Below are positions 31,904 through 42,838 of a stretch of 64,000 nucleotides of DNA, one piece after another. Under the pieces are notes generated by a model. It searched no databases, was not told the DNA's origin, and was given only the letters and a program-made list of their open reading frames with translations. Position numbers and translations under genes: made by a program. This DNA is from Pilasporangium apinafurcum (taxonomy: Eukaryota; Oomycota; Peronosporomycetes; Pythiales; Pythiaceae), in contig BCKE01000007.1 in assembly GCA_001600495.1 (NCBI GenBank), positions 589,629 through 653,628 on the forward strand. The letters run 5' to 3'. Position 1 is the stretch's first letter. Each line of letters begins with the position of its first letter.

Positions 31904-32066
31904 ATTTCATTTTAACAAGCAATCCGCGAGCCAACGGTGCCAGTTTTCAGTTGTTTTCCTAAACTCAAAAAATCCGCAACTGCCTTTTAGCACATAATAT
32001 TTTGGCATAGGATAGTTTTTTATTTGTAATGATGAACAAAGCAAACAGCGTTCAAATCGAACTAGT

Positions 32067-32221
32067 NNNNNNNNNNNNNNNNNNNNNNNNNNNNNNNNNN
32101 NNNNNNNNNNNNNNNNNNNNNNNNNNNNNNNNNNNNNNNNNNNNNNNNNNNNNNNNNNNNNNNNNNNNNNNNNNNNNNNNNNNNNNNNNNNNNNNNNNNN
32201 NNNNNNNNNNNNNNNNNNNNN
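32067..32221. other. Assembly gap (155 N)
   Basis: A run of unknown bases cuts Fanzor copy 2 at the position equivalent to 7209 in copy 1. The missing part should hold the RuvC-II, zinc-ribbon and RuvC-III regions and the right end of the element, so the true gap is probably larger than 155 bp. Confidence 0.95.
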
Positions 32222-33512
32222 ACTCTTTCGTCAACTTTGTTCGTCTGTGGTAGCCGCACTCTCTGTAGAAACGACCCTTCGACCAGTGGATTACTTCATG
32301 TTTCACGATCTCTCCTTTCGGCTTTTGCAGTGTAGCCGTGCTTTCTTCTTTGTAGACAACAGCAGTGAAGATCTTCTTTCTCCCTGGGTCGAAACCGATG
32401 ATCCGGTCTTCAAGAGAAAATGCCTTTTTTGCTCTCTCTCGGGAAGCTTCGGACGGGTAACTGCCACACTGACATACCATCGATCGAGATGAAGTGCTCA
32501 AACTCCTTTCGCTGGTCTTTGGTCACAAGACCTATATTGAAGTACGTGCGCCATAACTCAACTTTGTCAGCGTAAAGCTCAGCAGTATAACTCAAAGTCT
32601 TAGCAAGTTCCTTCAGGATGGTGGTGTTGATCTTGATGAAAATGGGTTTGAAGTATTTCTGTGGAAGCAGAGACCAGACTCGGCAACCCTTCATTCCATC
32701 ATCCACGTGAGCTTGTATGTCTATCAGTATTGTGTAGAGAAAGGGCATGTAATGTTCTAGTGATTTGTTCAAGTCGAGTGGCAGCGGTCCGATCTCGTCT
32801 CTCACACTATTCGATAATTCTTGCATCCAAACAATCTTCTCAGTAGGGATGGAATACTTCTTGAACCTGGAGTACGCGGAGATCAGAGCGGATAAGCTAT
32901 GCTGAGTTTGGGTGCTTGTATGAACCAGCAGTGAAACAGTACTCTTGATTATCTTGTCTTGGTGCTTTTCAAAATAGCCACTGTTATGAAGACGTATCTG
33001 CAGGCGCATCCACTTACACAACCGGGAGTAGAACGTTAATCAGTTGCTGACTTGCAAATTCTGCCTTGCTTGTTGAGCGATCATAACCAACATCTGACTC
33101 ATATAGGATTTTTTTCTGTCGGTTCATAAACTGAAGGGTGCTGGGCCATGTAAATATTCCGACTGGTCTCCAAGTCAGAATGAACCTTTTCGCTGCCGGC
33201 CGAGTTGGCTATTGCAGATGTGCATCGATTGAAAAAGTTATTATCCAATGAAGGGAGTTCTTCGCCAGCTTCCAATAATCGCAGCACATGGATGGATGCC
33301 AGCATAGATGCCTCACATGCTATTCTTGAACAAAGTCGCACAGCCTCATCAATCTTTTTTGCTATTCTTTTGTCTTTGCAAAACTTTCGCCACCCAGTCT
33401 TCACAGTGGTGTATACGCTTTGCTTTTGTCGAACTTTCCGTTCCGCAAAATCCGGGCGGGCTCTCTGCTTTTTAGTGGTCTTCTCTTCAATACCGTTGCT
33501 CGTTGATGCCAT
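32222..33512 (-). pseudogene. Fanzor protein, copy 2, frameshifted and truncated by the gap
   Basis: The same three reading frames as copy 1: 33512-33099 for the N-terminal basic domain, 33021-32410 for the helical domain, and from about 32501 the RuvC-I segment IIGFDPGRKKIFTAV until the Ns. The translations are identical to copy 1, and the same frame changes are present. The copies therefore either derive from an already frameshifted parent or were assembled from shared reads. The catalytic C-terminal half is not available. Confidence 0.82.
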
Positions 33513-34021
33513 TTTATCACAACATTCAAAAACAAGGACGCCTCGTAGTTGGTTTGATTTTTTCGATGCCTTTGGTTATGCTGTTTCTCAAAGCTGCAGT
33601 TCTTTCTATCTTGGCAAATGGTGTTGAAGCAACACTCAATGGATAGGTGCTAGGATGTGAGGTGGTAAATACTTGAATTCATATCAATACGCTTCGCTAT
33701 TGAGAAACCGGAAGCGATTCATTCAAGAGACGTCACCGAAATGAGAAATTCTCAAACTCCTGAGAAGTACCTTGTGGTGTATACTTGATTTTTCTAACTC
33801 TATATATCTTCTTTTTCCCCACCCAAGGTGTATAATTTAATTTTTCTGGAAACACGATTGATCGTCAACATGGCCTTTCAAGATGATTGCGCACGCAGCA
33901 AGAGCCACCAAGGAGTCTCTCCATCCAATGAACCCTAAAGTCTACTCTCAAGGCAATCTTAGTTTTAATCTTTATTCCCCACATCATTTCTACAACGCGT
34001 TGTACAAGTGGGGAATAAAGG
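32222..34021 (-). mobile_element. Fanzor-bearing mobile element, copy 2 (inverted, incomplete)
   Basis: The reverse complement of copy 1 over exactly 1800 bp with at least one substitution. The tip hairpin is present at 33970-34020. The outer flanks differ from copy 1. The other end is lost in the gap. Confidence 0.85.
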
Positions 34022-34775
34022 TTACACATCACGATTTAGTTTTGTGTTTGCGGATTACGTAGGATTCGGGATAAATTAAGCGTATACCGCCCTAGCATGA
34101 TTACGACTTTCTCGTTTGAACTCATTGCTTCAATCACAAAGTCAAGGTGTGGATTTTCCTAGAAGGTCAACGTTTGCTTGCATTGAGAGCTTTCCATTGC
34201 CTCACGCGAACTTTTCTGGGATGTAGTAACTGAGGGCATGATCCAATGTAAAAACAAAACTCCTGGCGCCTTCTTTTACCATCAATTTATTAGTCGAGCA
34301 ATCTGATCCAGAAAACATCGAAAGATCATAACGACCCATACAATCTATGCCTGTGAACACTAGCGTACCACTCTTCGTTATGTTGGCCAAAATGGTCAAC
34401 AAGACCGGATAGTGATCCTTGATGACGAACTGCGAGTGATTGTGCTAGCTAACGAGAACGTAACAAAACAGGGGCACGAACACAGAAATACGCACTATTC
34501 GCATATCTGCTTCGAATCTGACCCAACACTGCAATACAAACATGGTAGGACACAAATGCTACTTTCTTTTCCGTCTTCAGCTCATCGTTTCCTATGTGAT
34601 TACCAAATTGAACTGAATGGACCAAGTACCTCACCAAGAATATAGACTAAAGTAATGATATTTGCAAACCAGTCAGCCCAGACATGATAAATGCACCTCC
34701 TCAGACCTTTGTCATCTCCTTTTCTATTCATTTCTCAACGTTCTCTTTAAGACACACTTTCACGCCGATACAAAA
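34022..34775. other. Intergenic; possible secreted-protein relic on the minus strand
   Basis: Between the Fanzor element and the first GH17 gene. A minus-strand stretch at 34202-34402 reads SGTLVFTGIDCMGRYDLSMF and resembles a piece of an extracellular protein, but it has no start, signal peptide or partner exons. Confidence 0.3.
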
Positions 34776-36461
34776 ATGCGCTTCATTAGGCAACTCTTCG
34801 CTGTGTATTTCGCTTTCATCGCTGCTGGCAACACTTGCCTGTTCTCCAATTATAATGGCGTAAACGCGCAAATCCAGGGCAACATGGCCGTCACATACAG
34901 TCCCATGCACTCTCCTTCGTACCCACTCAACGGTCAAACCTTGGACGCAACTGCACTGGCAAATTCGATTGACCAAGACTTTGTGTTCATCGCCAAGTAC
35001 TTTACGCACGTGCGGACGTACTACTCGCAATACTACGGCATCAACGTGGCACAATGTGCCTATGCACATGGTGTGAAGCTTCACTTGGGTGTGTTTATGA
35101 CAACAGAGAGCTGGCAGGAGGCGGAAATCCAAAACGCTGTACTCGCCGTTCAAAAATACCCTGGAACTGTCGAAGCCATTCTCGTCGGCAATGAAAACTT
35201 ACCGACAGGTGTCACGGCCACACAGATTCTCGCGATTATCAACGACATCAAAAACCGACTGGGTTCTTCACTGGCATCAACGGTCAAATTTGGCACAGTA
35301 CAGCGCATCACTGAGTACTTGGATACAAGCGCGAGCATGTCAGCAGCCACTGCGCTCCTCTCAGCGAATCTCGACATCCTGGGTGTCAACATCTACCCGT
35401 TTTTCGACAACAGTTACAGCACGAGCGACCGGACGAAATTGTTGACCGCAAACTGGAACGCTATGGCCGCGCGATTCCCCGTTGCTAAGATCCTGCTCAC
35501 TGAGACAGGTTTCCCAACGGCAGGAAGCCCATCAGTACTGTCACCATCCGTCACTCCATCGTTAACAGAATCTGTAGCATACTTCAGCGCTGTTAAGAGC
35601 TGGTCACCTCCTGGTGCATCATCATCACTCAAATTCTGGTTCGATATTTTTGATCGCCGTCCGGACGATAATAGCATGCAAGTTGAGCTCGAGAAGCACT
35701 TTGGATTGTTTGACTATCTTCGTAACATCAAGAGCTCGTCGTATGCACTGACGGTGCTCAGTTCGGCATCACCATGTGCTGCATCTAGTGGATTCTGCGG
35801 CAGTGATGTCGCTGGTGCTGGATGTTGTGCCACCTCTGGCCAGTACTGCCAGCCATGGAATCCAGGCTACTATCAGTGCATTGCAACACCATCCCAATGC
35901 AGCGCACAACAAGTTGGTGTCGATTTCTATGGGAACGACCTAAAGACTGTCTACAGCGTCCTACCGACGGATTGCTGCGCGTTGTGTGCAGGAACAGCTG
36001 GGTGCAATGCGTACACGTTTGTGAACTACAATGCCGATGGACGATCGGTTTGCTACTTAAAATCCGCGGCCGGAACAGCGGTTAGTAAAGCTGGTGCTGT
36101 CTCTGCGACAGTCAATGCCTGTTCGACAGGCTCAGGAGGACCATGTGGCAGCAGTCAAGGTACAACGTGCTGCTCATCGGGGAATTATTGTCAGCCATGG
36201 AACTCTGGCTATTACCAATGTCTCCCAACGCCAACGCAATGCTCGGAACAGTTGACCGATGTCGATTTTTATGGCAATGACCTCGCCGTGCTCTATGGGT
36301 TGTTACCGGGAGATTGTTGCACAAAATGCTCGGCGACGTCTGGATGCAAAGGTTACACGTTTGTTAACACCAATCCCGGCCAGCCGGCGTGTTATTTGAA
36401 AAGTTCTTTAGCAGGTCAACAGCGCTCGGTGGGTGCTGTCTCAGGCGTACTCAACAGTTGA
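34776..36461 (+). CDS. Secreted GH17 endo-1,3-beta-glucanase with two CBM1-PAN modules
   Basis: The start at 34776 puts a signal peptide (RQLFAVYFAFIAAGNTCLF) at the N-terminus. An upstream in-frame ATG at 34662 would bury it. 561 residues. The GH17 domain carries the acid/base Glu in ILVGNENLPTG and the nucleophile Glu in LLTETGFPTAGSP. Two repeats follow. Each has a CBM1-like Cys knot with aromatic residues (CQPWNPGYYQC; CQPWNSGYYQC) and a PAN/Apple domain ([28 protein letters not shown]). CBM1+PAN pairs are the build of the oomycete elicitor lectin CBEL, so this reads as a glucanase-CBEL fusion. It should cut beta-1,3-glucan while held on cellulose, in the oomycete's own wall or the host's. 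First gene of a three-gene cluster. Confidence 0.92.
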   Translation: MRFIRQLFAVYFAFIAAGNTCLFSNYNGVNAQIQGNMAVTYSPMHSPSYPLNGQTLDATALANSIDQDFVFIAKYFTHVRTYYSQYYGINVAQCAYAHGVKLHLGVFMTTESWQEAEIQNAVLAVQKYPGTVEAILVGNENLPTGVTATQILAIINDIKNRLGSSLASTVKFGTVQRITEYLDTSASMSAATALLSANLDILGVNIYPFFDNSYSTSDRTKLLTANWNAMAARFPVAKILLTETGFPTAGSPSVLSPSVTPSLTESVAYFSAVKSWSPPGASSSLKFWFDIFDRRPDDNSMQVELEKHFGLFDYLRNIKSSSYALTVLSSASPCAASSGFCGSDVAGAGCCATSGQYCQPWNPGYYQCIATPSQCSAQQVGVDFYGNDLKTVYSVLPTDCCALCAGTAGCNAYTFVNYNADGRSVCYLKSAAGTAVSKAGAVSATVNACSTGSGGPCGSSQGTTCCSSGNYCQPWNSGYYQCLPTPTQCSEQLTDVDFYGNDLAVLYGLLPGDCCTKCSATSGCKGYTFVNTNPGQPACYLKSSLAGQQRSVGAVSGVLNS

Positions 36462-37571
36462 GCCCTCTAAGTAGACAACTACGAGGAAGCAAATATACAT
36501 GCGTGACGGGAGAAACTCAAGTATGAACTCATATAACAGTCTCCGTAGATAGCAAGTGAGCAGCAACCGCTTCCCTGCGCGTCCATTTTAAGTGGATGGA
36601 TAATCGATCCTATGTCATGGATGTAGATGGGTCCAAAGTTCAAAAAGTGTAACAGCCCAATGAAAATATCAATTTTTATAGTTTTTCGACTGGAGAAAAA
36701 ACTTGATCAAAGAATTAACAACCGATAGTCCATCCGCCATAAATTAAAAAATAGAGGTAGCTATGGAACAGTGAGCAAGTTCCAGCAGCAAGGTGTCAAT
36801 GGAGACTTTCACGGATCTACAAGAAACAATGAAGATATGACTAGAGGAAATCCCGGGGCTTTGTTATCTCACAGCGCTCTGGCCGATCCGTACAGATAAC
36901 TATTACATTTCCTTCACTTCACCTTTTGTATGAATTTTTGCTGATAGATGTATAGGGTCACCAAAGCGACCAGAGAGAATGGCCAGGGTTAACTAGACTG
37001 GTCTATGCAGCAGTGAATGGTATATCAAGTGAACGGACTGGAGCGCTTTTACAAGATTCGACAAGCACAAGTGTGGGAAATAGAACCGTAGAATGATCCT
37101 CCTGTATATTGTTGGTATAACTTCTTATTCCTCTGATTAACATACCACAGGCAAATCACTAATATCATTTGACAGGGTAGTAGTCAGAACGATAAGTGAT
37201 ATCGGCTGTTTTTTTTTTCTGTTGGGGCGTACTAAGAAATCTTTTCAGTCGATTTTGACTGGAGTGTATTTTTCAGGCCTCACGTTTTGCCCCTGTGAAT
37301 CACCTTGATCACCCATCCCGTGTATCACTTACGCTCTCTGCATATCACTTGCGCTCTCTACATATCATTTTTGTCTATCCGTAATAGCCAGTATCGTAGT
37401 ACCTTCGCACTAAGAGACAATGTGATGTACCCGTCCTTTCCACCAACTCATTGGTGATCGAGCGTTTGGTTTCTGAGCTCCTGAATTAACACTTCGCTCA
37501 TTTTCCAAAGATCTGCCAAGTCTACACAAGGGGCGTGCAAACCCGTTAGTTGCTTTCCAGGATTTTGATTC
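36462..37571. other. Intergenic within the GH17 cluster
   Basis: About 1.1 kb between tandem paralogues. No gene, repeat array or RNA is supported. Confidence 0.5.
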
Positions 37572-39998
37572 ATGGTGTTTTCCAAGAGCCTCATCGCAGC
37601 TACGGCAGCAGCAGCAGTACTCGGTCTATTGACTCCCCATAATGGTAGCGGTGTCAATGCTGAGATGGGCGTCACCTACAGTGCCATGCACTCACTTGAT
37701 TACCCAATGAACGGCGAAGAACTGGACGCCACGGCGTTGGCCGCGTCTATCGACGAAGACTTTGCGCTCATCTCACAATATTTCACGCATGCACGTACAT
37801 TCTACTCACAATTCTATGGCATCAACGTCGGTCATTACGCGCACTTGCATGGTGTGAAATTGCACTTGGGCATTTACATGACCAGTGAGAGCTGGCTAGA
37901 GGATGAGATCCAAAACGCCGTCGAGGCTGTCCAGAATTACGCCGGGACCGTCGAGGCGATTCTTGTCGGCAATGAAAACATGGCAACAGGGACAACCGCA
38001 GCTGAAATTATCTCAATTGTCAATGAGGTTAAAAACCGACTCGGTGCGGAGCTAGCTGCGACCGTCAAGTTTGGCACCGTGCAGCGCATCACTGAGTACT
38101 TGTCAAGCAGCACCTCCATGATGACGCAAACTGCGCTATTGAACGCGAATCTCGATGTGCTTGGCGTCAATATCTACCCTTTTTTTGACAACAGCTACAG
38201 CTCTAGCGATCGCATAGCGCTGCTTGAAGGAAGTTGGAGCGCCATGGCCGCGAAATTCCCGGTGGCAAAGATGTTACTCACTGAGACGGGATACCCAACG
38301 GCAGGTAGCCCCTCGTCGCTGTCTCCGCAAGTATACCCGTCTTTGAGCGAGTCAGTCGCATATTTCAGTGCAGTCAAGGCCTGGACACCGGCAGGCAAGT
38401 CGTCAACGGCACTGAAGTTCTGGTTCGACATCTTTGATCGTCGTCCGGATGATTACACGATGAGCGATGAACTGGAACGACATTTTGGTTTGTTCGATTA
38501 TCTTCGCAACCTCAAGAGCACAGCGTATGCGTTGGATATGATAGGGTCCTCAACCACGACGGCAGTAACACCGACTTCTACATCCACGGCAACATCTATA
38601 CCAACATCTACACCGACCTCAACTCCTACATCCACACCAACGTCAACTCCACCATCGGTTCCTACATCGACCCCTACATCCACATTATTCCCAACTCCAC
38701 CATCGGTTCCTACATCGACCCCTACGTCTACACCAACATCAACTCCAACATCGGCTCCTACATCCACACCAACATCAACTCCACCATCGGTTCCTACATC
38801 CACACCAACATCAACTCCACCATCGGTTCCTACATCTACACCAACGCCTACACCAACGTCGACCCCTACGTCCACGTCAACATCGAGCCCAACACCAACA
38901 TCGACTCCAACTCCAACACCGACCTCAACTCCAAGTTGTGCTGCAGCAGGTGCGTATTGTGGTAGTCAATCTTCCGGTGCGAGTTGCTGCGTCTCAGGGC
39001 AATATTGCCAACCATGGAACCCCAACTACTACCAATGCATCACGAAACCATCACAATGCGGGACGCAAGAAGTCGGTGTGGATTATTACGGTGCAGACCT
39101 CAAGACTGTGTACAGCCTGTTACCTGAAGCCTGTTGCGCCTTGTGCGCCGATACGGTAGGCTGTGTGGCGTATACGTTTATCAACTACAATTCCGACGGG
39201 AAGTCAGCTTGTTACCTCAAGTCAAGCATAGGTACCAAAGTTGCGTTGGCTGGCGCGATCTCCTCTACGGTCACTAACCCCAAGACCACGCCTGCTCCGA
39301 CGCCATCACCAACGCCTGCCTGCGCAGCATCGGGTGCTTCATGTAATAGTTTATCGTGTTGTTCTTCGGACCAATACTGCCAACATTGGAATCCAAACTA
39401 CTATCAGTGCATCGCTGCTCCTTCGAAATGCGGAACGCAACAAGTCGGCATTGATTTCAATGGCGATGATCTCAAGACTGTCTACAGTTTATTGCCTGGT
39501 GAGTGCTGCGACTTGTGTGCCGATACCATTGGCTGCAAGGCGTACACGTTTGTCAACTACAATGCCGATGGGAAATCGGCCTGTTACTTGAAATCCAGTA
39601 CTGGTACATCGAAACAAGCTACTGGGGCAGTCTCGGCGACGGTGAAGAATCCCAAAACATGCTCCACAGTCTCAGGCGCACCCTGTGGCAATAGCCAAGG
39701 CACAACCTGCTGTCCGACAGGCAATTACTGCCAGCCGTGGAACTCATGGTACTACCAGTGCATCGCTACACCTACCAAATGCTCGACGCAATACACCGAT
39801 GTGGATTTTTATGGCAATGACTTGGGCGTTGTGTATGGGCTTCTACCCGCGAGTTGTTGCGCAAAATGTTCCACGACGACCGGATGCAAAGGCTATACGT
39901 TTGTGAACGACAACCCAGGACAGACAGCGTGTTATTTGAAGAGCTCGTTGGCGGGCAAGCGGACGTCAGTCGGGGCGGTCTCGGGTGTGCTTAATTAA
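37572..39998 (+). CDS. Secreted GH17 endo-1,3-beta-glucanase with Thr/Pro linker and three CBM1-PAN modules
   Basis: 808 residues. A signal peptide ([18 protein letters not shown]) is followed by a GH17 domain similar to its upstream neighbour. The catalytic Glu residues lie in [11 protein letters not shown] and [13 protein letters not shown]. Residues of about 330-455 form a Pro/Thr/Ser linker of repeated TSTPTSTP and PPSVPTSTP, likely O-glycosylated and extended. Three CBM1+PAN modules follow ([33 protein letters not shown], each with its PAN partner). The last module is most like the last module of the neighbour, so the extra module was gained internally. The linker and third module set it apart from the 34.8-kb gene. 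Stop TAA. Confidence 0.93.
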   Translation: MVFSKSLIAATAAAAVLGLLTPHNGSGVNAEMGVTYSAMHSLDYPMNGEELDATALAASIDEDFALISQYFTHARTFYSQFYGINVGHYAHLHGVKLHLGIYMTSESWLEDEIQNAVEAVQNYAGTVEAILVGNENMATGTTAAEIISIVNEVKNRLGAELAATVKFGTVQRITEYLSSSTSMMTQTALLNANLDVLGVNIYPFFDNSYSSSDRIALLEGSWSAMAAKFPVAKMLLTETGYPTAGSPSSLSPQVYPSLSESVAYFSAVKAWTPAGKSSTALKFWFDIFDRRPDDYTMSDELERHFGLFDYLRNLKSTAYALDMIGSSTTTAVTPTSTSTATSIPTSTPTSTPTSTPTSTPPSVPTSTPTSTLFPTPPSVPTSTPTSTPTSTPTSAPTSTPTSTPPSVPTSTPTSTPPSVPTSTPTPTPTSTPTSTSTSSPTPTSTPTPTPTSTPSCAAAGAYCGSQSSGASCCVSGQYCQPWNPNYYQCITKPSQCGTQEVGVDYYGADLKTVYSLLPEACCALCADTVGCVAYTFINYNSDGKSACYLKSSIGTKVALAGAISSTVTNPKTTPAPTPSPTPACAASGASCNSLSCCSSDQYCQHWNPNYYQCIAAPSKCGTQQVGIDFNGDDLKTVYSLLPGECCDLCADTIGCKAYTFVNYNADGKSACYLKSSTGTSKQATGAVSATVKNPKTCSTVSGAPCGNSQGTTCCPTGNYCQPWNSWYYQCIATPTKCSTQYTDVDFYGNDLGVVYGLLPASCCAKCSTTTGCKGYTFVNDNPGQTACYLKSSLAGKRTSVGAVSGVLN
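38565..38935 (+). repeat. Low-complexity Pro/Thr/Ser-coding repeat in the GH17 gene
   Basis: Degenerate 6- and 12-nt units (CCAACATCAACT, CCTACATCGACC and variants) encode the linker. On the other strand they give a long open frame of Asp-Val-Gly repeats, which is an artefact of the repeat. Confidence 0.85.
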
Positions 39999-41018
39999 CG
40001 CTTTAAGTGAAAATATTGCTTACTTATTGACTCGTGCAAAGAGTAATATCAGACAAGGCGATGAGCAAAAATAAAAAGCGACATCAATATAATAAAAGTT
40101 TGCTGGTTGCCTAAACTGTACGTAGAAGAGTATTGATCCTTTCGTCATATCTTGCTTTAGATATCAAATCTTTGCTTTCCCATCCTAGCAAACTACCTAG
40201 GTATGCTTGAGCAGATGGCAAAATCTAAATCATGGATTGCTGTCAAAATACCGAAACAAAGTATATCTAGATGGTATATTTCTCATAAATCATCTGGGCT
40301 TCATACATTGAGATGAGTGTTTTGGAAAGTGAAGTCTTTGTCCCTACAGCCAAAGCATTTGCAGGAACGCAGTATACTATAGTGACTTCAAATTACAAGT
40401 TTGGGCAGTAGGAAAACAGTGACGTTGTGGGGCTACAATGCCTGTTGGGGAGACTTGTTCACTGTGAAGACCATCGACGAAGTGGCCTGATATAGTATCG
40501 CGAGCTGCTCTCATAACTGTGCAAGCAGTCTAGAATGGCGGTACATGACCGGATCGAGTGGGTTCCTCATCATATCCTATAAAAATGTCGATTGTACAGG
40601 CAATCATGCCAACTTTACCGACGCGAGCAGGGTCAGATTGTCTATGGCAAAGTCTCGTTATTTTCGTTCGCAAGTGCCTCGGAGCAAGCGGACAAAGGTA
40701 CAACGATCAACACCAGCGCCACTAGCTCGGTCTCTGCATGGACATAATTTGCTCAAGAACTAGCAGGCGAAAGGATTACTCAAGCAAAAATGAAGTGAAG
40801 TGCAAATTATACAAAAGTGGCTATATACAAGGGCTTACCTTCATATGCAACAAATGCCTATTCTGTCAAACTGGCTGGTTGATATTCATCACATGCTCCT
40901 CTTCCAATATGTATAATCAATGAATCTTCTCTTACTGAATCATATGCATGGAACTAACATCGACCCCAGTGGTTTGATTGTGTAGCGAAAACATAGTCAA
41001 TCGATTTTCTTTATGTGC
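39999..41018. other. Intergenic; possible decayed secreted-protein relic near 40440-40760
   Basis: Convergent ends of two GH17 genes. Around 40440-40760 the plus strand reads CNACWGDLFTVKTIDEVA, a stop, then SGFLIISYKNVDCTGNHAN. The composition is protein-like, with Cys, but broken. No family is recognised. Confidence 0.3.
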
Positions 41019-42389
41019 TTAGGTGATAGTCGCTGATGTCACACTCGCCAAGCTGAGTTTTGCACCCTTCACACTCTTGAACCAGCATGTCCCGCCATTG
41101 TACCGATTCCAGGAAAATGCCCGGCAACCTCGAAAATTATTGCAGATCGTGCAGCATCCGAGCACCGTGGCGCTGGGGCTATTACCGATGTCATACGCGA
41201 CATAATCCACGCCACTTTCGATGATACAGGTGCTAGTACCCGTAGTAGCAATCACAGTCGGAACAGCCGTTGTGGTTGTGCTGGTTGGCGGTTTACTGGT
41301 GCTATATGTAGGTGCTGTAGTTGTTGGTGCAATGGTGGGGCTACTGGTTGGTGCTGCAGTCGTTACTGAAGTTGTTGCACTCAATAGCCGTGGGAAATTC
41401 ATTTGCTTGGATGCTCTTGTGGCTGTAAAGAAACCAAAATGTTTCTCATACTCTGGTTGTAGTGGGTCATCAGAGCGTCGATCGAACGCCTCGAACCAGA
41501 ATCTCGGAATCCCTTCGCTGCCTAGAGGCGTCCAGTTTATCATAGCTTCGTAATATCGAACGGCAGCATCCAGTGCTGGCCGGACATTCGGTGCAACACT
41601 CGATGGGTCACCTGCAGTAGGAAAGCCCGTCTCGGTCAATCTTACCTTAGAGTTTGGGAACTTGACAGTCATTGCAGTCCACATCACGGCCAGCAAATTC
41701 GTCGGTTGGGAGTTGTCGTAAGTATTTGTGAAGAACGGGTAGATATTGACACCCAAGACGTCAAGATTCTGTGCTAGTGATTTCGTTTCATCATCAAATC
41801 GTGGATCGAGGTACTCAGTGATACGTTGTACTGTACCGAACAACACTTTGCGCGAGTAGTATGGCCCCAACTTCGCTTTGATTTCGTTCACCTTGTCAAT
41901 AATCTCACTGCTAAGCACATTAAAGTCAATGAGGTTCTCGTTACCCACAAAAAGAACTTCGACGGTGTCGGGAAACTGCGTGACGGCATTCACGGCACCT
42001 TGCACCTCAGCACTCCACCATGTCTCATGGGTCATAAACACCCCCAAGTAGAGCTTAAGGTTGTACTTGGCCGCGATGGGCGCAACTTCAATCCCGAAAT
42101 GCTGTGTATAGTATGTGCGTACATGTGTGAAGTGGCGGCTGAGTAATTGAAAGTCTTTGTCAATGGCAGTGCGTAGCTGGTTGATGTCGGGCCATCCGCC
42201 ATTGATCGGATATTCAGTGTTATGAAATGGAGAATAGCATACGCCTGGCAGACCGCCAACGTTTGCTAATGGCGCTAAGTTGCGCACCAAAGCCGAATTG
42301 GACGTTGGTGGTTCAGTAGCAATAGCATTGAGGGAGCAAGCGACACAAAGTAGAGCAGTAATATAAACGAAGACGCAATTGCTCGTCAT
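41019..42389 (-). CDS. Secreted GH17 endo-1,3-beta-glucanase with one C-terminal PAN domain
   Basis: The start at 42389 gives 456 residues with a signal peptide (VFVYITALLCVACSLNAIA). An upstream ATG at 42461 would displace it. The GH17 domain has VLFVGNENLIDF and VRLTETGFPTAGDP. A Thr/Pro linker (TSSPTIAPTTTAPTYSTSKP) leads to a single PAN-like domain (SGVDYVAYDIG, GCCTICNNFRGCRAFSW). No CBM1 is present, so this paralogue should lack the cellulose-binding function. It lies on the opposite strand, tail to tail with the three-module gene, and more than 400 bp from divergent pICln. Confidence 0.92.
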   Translation of the reverse strand: MTSNCVFVYITALLCVACSLNAIATEPPTSNSALVRNLAPLANVGGLPGVCYSPFHNTEYPINGGWPDINQLRTAIDKDFQLLSRHFTHVRTYYTQHFGIEVAPIAAKYNLKLYLGVFMTHETWWSAEVQGAVNAVTQFPDTVEVLFVGNENLIDFNVLSSEIIDKVNEIKAKLGPYYSRKVLFGTVQRITEYLDPRFDDETKSLAQNLDVLGVNIYPFFTNTYDNSQPTNLLAVMWTAMTVKFPNSKVRLTETGFPTAGDPSSVAPNVRPALDAAVRYYEAMINWTPLGSEGIPRFWFEAFDRRSDDPLQPEYEKHFGFFTATRASKQMNFPRLLSATTSVTTAAPTSSPTIAPTTTAPTYSTSKPPTSTTTTAVPTVIATTGTSTCIIESGVDYVAYDIGNSPSATVLGCCTICNNFRGCRAFSWNRYNGGTCWFKSVKGAKLSLASVTSATIT

Positions 42390-42838
42390 TGTTGGCTTCT
42401 TCGGTACACTATTGTCTGGTAGGATGAATATGAGAAGTGCATGACGAAAGGAAGCGGTCAAACGAAGCTACAAGAGCCACGACTTTTGAGGAAGCGGCGT
42501 TTGAAACGGATAACGTTGCTTACTAATGGCAAAGAAAGAAAATACAGTGGTTTCTCGAGTATGAAGCGGCGTGTTCCCGTAGTCATTTGCAATGTCTGAC
42601 CCCTCAAAGGTCATTGCAATGTTCGCGGCAAAACTTGGTTGCAGCAGAATTGAGTATTTTGGTAATTAATAGTATTTCAATATACATCGAAGTAATAATA
42701 TCGTATTTATTGATTATGGCCAGCCAAAGAACTTGGCGCGAAGTGTAGCTAAGCAAATCCTGGTCGATTCGTGCAAGCAACGGCAAGACAAGACAACACG
42801 AACACGGCCGTTGCTATCATCAATTGCATATATAGCAC

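Noticed and set aside
38498-38875. Minus-strand Asp-Val-Gly repeat protein
   Set aside because: Opposite-strand image of the Pro/Thr/Ser repeat in the glucanase gene.
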